A stretch of 64,000 nucleotides of DNA from Ignavibacteriales bacterium. GTDB taxonomy: Bacteria; Bacteroidota; Ignavibacteria; Ignavibacteriales; Ignavibacteriaceae. A program made the translations under genes and the position numbers. This document shows positions 63,587 through 64,000 of the stretch, piece by piece. Every line of letters begins with the position of its first letter. Position 1 is the stretch's first letter. The notes beneath the pieces are model-generated. The model saw only the letters and a list, made by a program, of their open reading frames with translations. It was not told where the DNA came from and did no database searches. Location of the stretch: positions 1,054,001-1,118,000 of the forward strand of contig JADJEI010000001.1 in assembly GCA_016709155.1 (NCBI GenBank), written 5' to 3'.

Positions 63587-64000
63587 TTAGTTCCACAAAC
63601 TCCAAACGCTTACTACTATCAGTACTATCACCCCTGACATAATTAAATTCATTCTAATATCTTTTACTTTTTTAAATGATGGAAAAGCCAGCATTAATTC
63701 AGAAAAATTTTCGTTCAGTGAAAATTGCAATCTATTGCTTTGCTTTACCTCTCTTGCCCTGAATATAAAACTTAAACTAAAAATCAGAACTGTGCTGCTG
63801 ATAAAAAGAAAAACTGCGAAGTGTAAAAAGTTGATTTGTACGAGCCAGTTAAATATAGGGTTATCAACAACGTTCCATTTAATTAATAATTCAGTGAGCA
63901 ATCTTCCCAATCCGATAAACTCTCCTATAACTAATGTGTAAATAGCAGCCTTAGCATTAATATTTTTGAAAAATATTCCGACAAGAAATACTGCCGTTAT
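63587..64000 (-). CDS. Sodium/solute symporter, SGLT-like (N-terminus outside the window)
   Basis: Only the C-terminal 137 codons are in the window; the frame is open to base 64000, so the start is beyond it. The sequence ITAVFLVGIFFKNINAKAAIY, then LVIGEFIGLGRLLTELL, QINFLHFAVFLFISSTVL, and a final hydrophobic MNLIMSGVIVLIVVSVWSLW are typical of the last helices of the SSS family. Such carriers import sugars with Na+. Position beside the beta-glucan genes suggests glucose or an oligosaccharide as cargo. The TTG that appears to start a 107-aa ORF is internal. Confidence 0.8.
   Translation of the reverse strand: MTAVFLVGIFFKNINAKAAIYTLVIGEFIGLGRLLTELLIKWNVVDNPIFNWLVQINFLHFAVFLFISSTVLIFSLSFIFRAREVKQSNRLQFSLNENFSELMLAFPSFKKVKDIRMNLIMSGVIVLIVVSVWSLWN

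Noticed and set aside
63587..63910. Independent 107-aa membrane protein starting at TTG
   Set aside because: The frame is open to the window edge and the sequence is the end of a sodium/solute symporter.

Overview
The window comes from a low-GC, Gram-negative bacterium of the Bacteroidota/Chlorobi (FCB) group, most likely the class Ignavibacteria. This rests on several exported proteins ending in type IX secretion (T9SS) sorting domains with the characteristic NYPNPFNP motif, a PorV/PorQ-like protein, a TonB-dependent receptor with a carboxypeptidase-regulatory N-terminus, a DUF3098 gene, and AT-rich, tightly packed, mostly minus-strand operons. No rRNA, tRNA, prophage or CRISPR array was seen. 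All family assignments are by eye; no database search was run.

Layout. 1-13.3 kb (minus): a Wzx/Wzy-dependent surface polysaccharide cluster (Wzz, Wzy, Wzx, two GT4 and two GT2 glycosyltransferases, a sugar dehydrogenase, a polyprenyl-phosphate sugar transferase, a DPM-type transferase and a GT2/sugar-transferase-like fusion) leading into accA at the window edge. 13.5-15.5 kb (plus): a small unknown gene, a structured intergenic segment, a DUF3098 gene and dprA. 15.5-25.2 kb (minus): methyltransferase, rarA, ftsB-like, ddl, class II aldolase, Gfo/Idh oxidoreductase, metF, penicillin acylase and a T9SS-sorted protein. 25.2-27.2 kb is an accessory patch: a nusA-like 5' fragment, a 15-bp hairpin, a 21-bp palindromic minisatellite, a toxin-antitoxin pair and a MITE-like element. 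27.2-29.8 kb: mlaEFD phospholipid transport. 30.0-31.8 kb: arsR-arsM, then a second toxin-antitoxin pair with a periodic ACGT operator. 31.8-37.8 kb: gnd-zwf-pgl-tal-pgi (pentose phosphate pathway), with rpiA nearby at 44.2 kb. 37.9-42.2 kb: a membrane acyltransferase, a flavoprotein-polyferredoxin fusion and a divergent thioredoxin lipoprotein. 42.2-44 kb: a PLP trans-sulfuration enzyme and an Lrp regulator. 46.1-64 kb (minus): a large CotH-kinase surface protein and what looks like a beta-glucan utilisation locus: sodium/solute symporter, CBM9-like surface binding protein, TonB receptor, large surface protein, PorV/PorQ-like protein, GH16 lichenase and GH3 beta-glucosidase.

The beta-glucan locus reads as a pathway. 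The T9SS-sorted GH16 enzyme would cut mixed-linkage or 1,3-beta-glucan outside the cell, the CBM9 protein and the TonB receptor with its partners would capture and import oligosaccharides, the GH3 enzyme (no T9SS tail) would finish hydrolysis in the periplasm, and the symporter would bring sugar into the cell, where the pentose phosphate genes could use it. The GH16 protein has the segment order of the naturally circularly permuted Fibrobacter lichenase, fused to Ig-like, malectin-like and T9SS domains. I judge this the most interesting coding observation.

A caution for every reader: at least ten otherwise normal genes or gene halves are broken by single-base indels, in-frame TAG codons or, in tal, an apparent deletion of about 95 bases. 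Five lesions fall in the first 9.5 kb. Most indels are one missing base in or near a short run, which is the pattern of an uncorrected long-read assembly, although real decay or phase variation cannot be excluded. Genes are annotated here over their reconstructed full extent.
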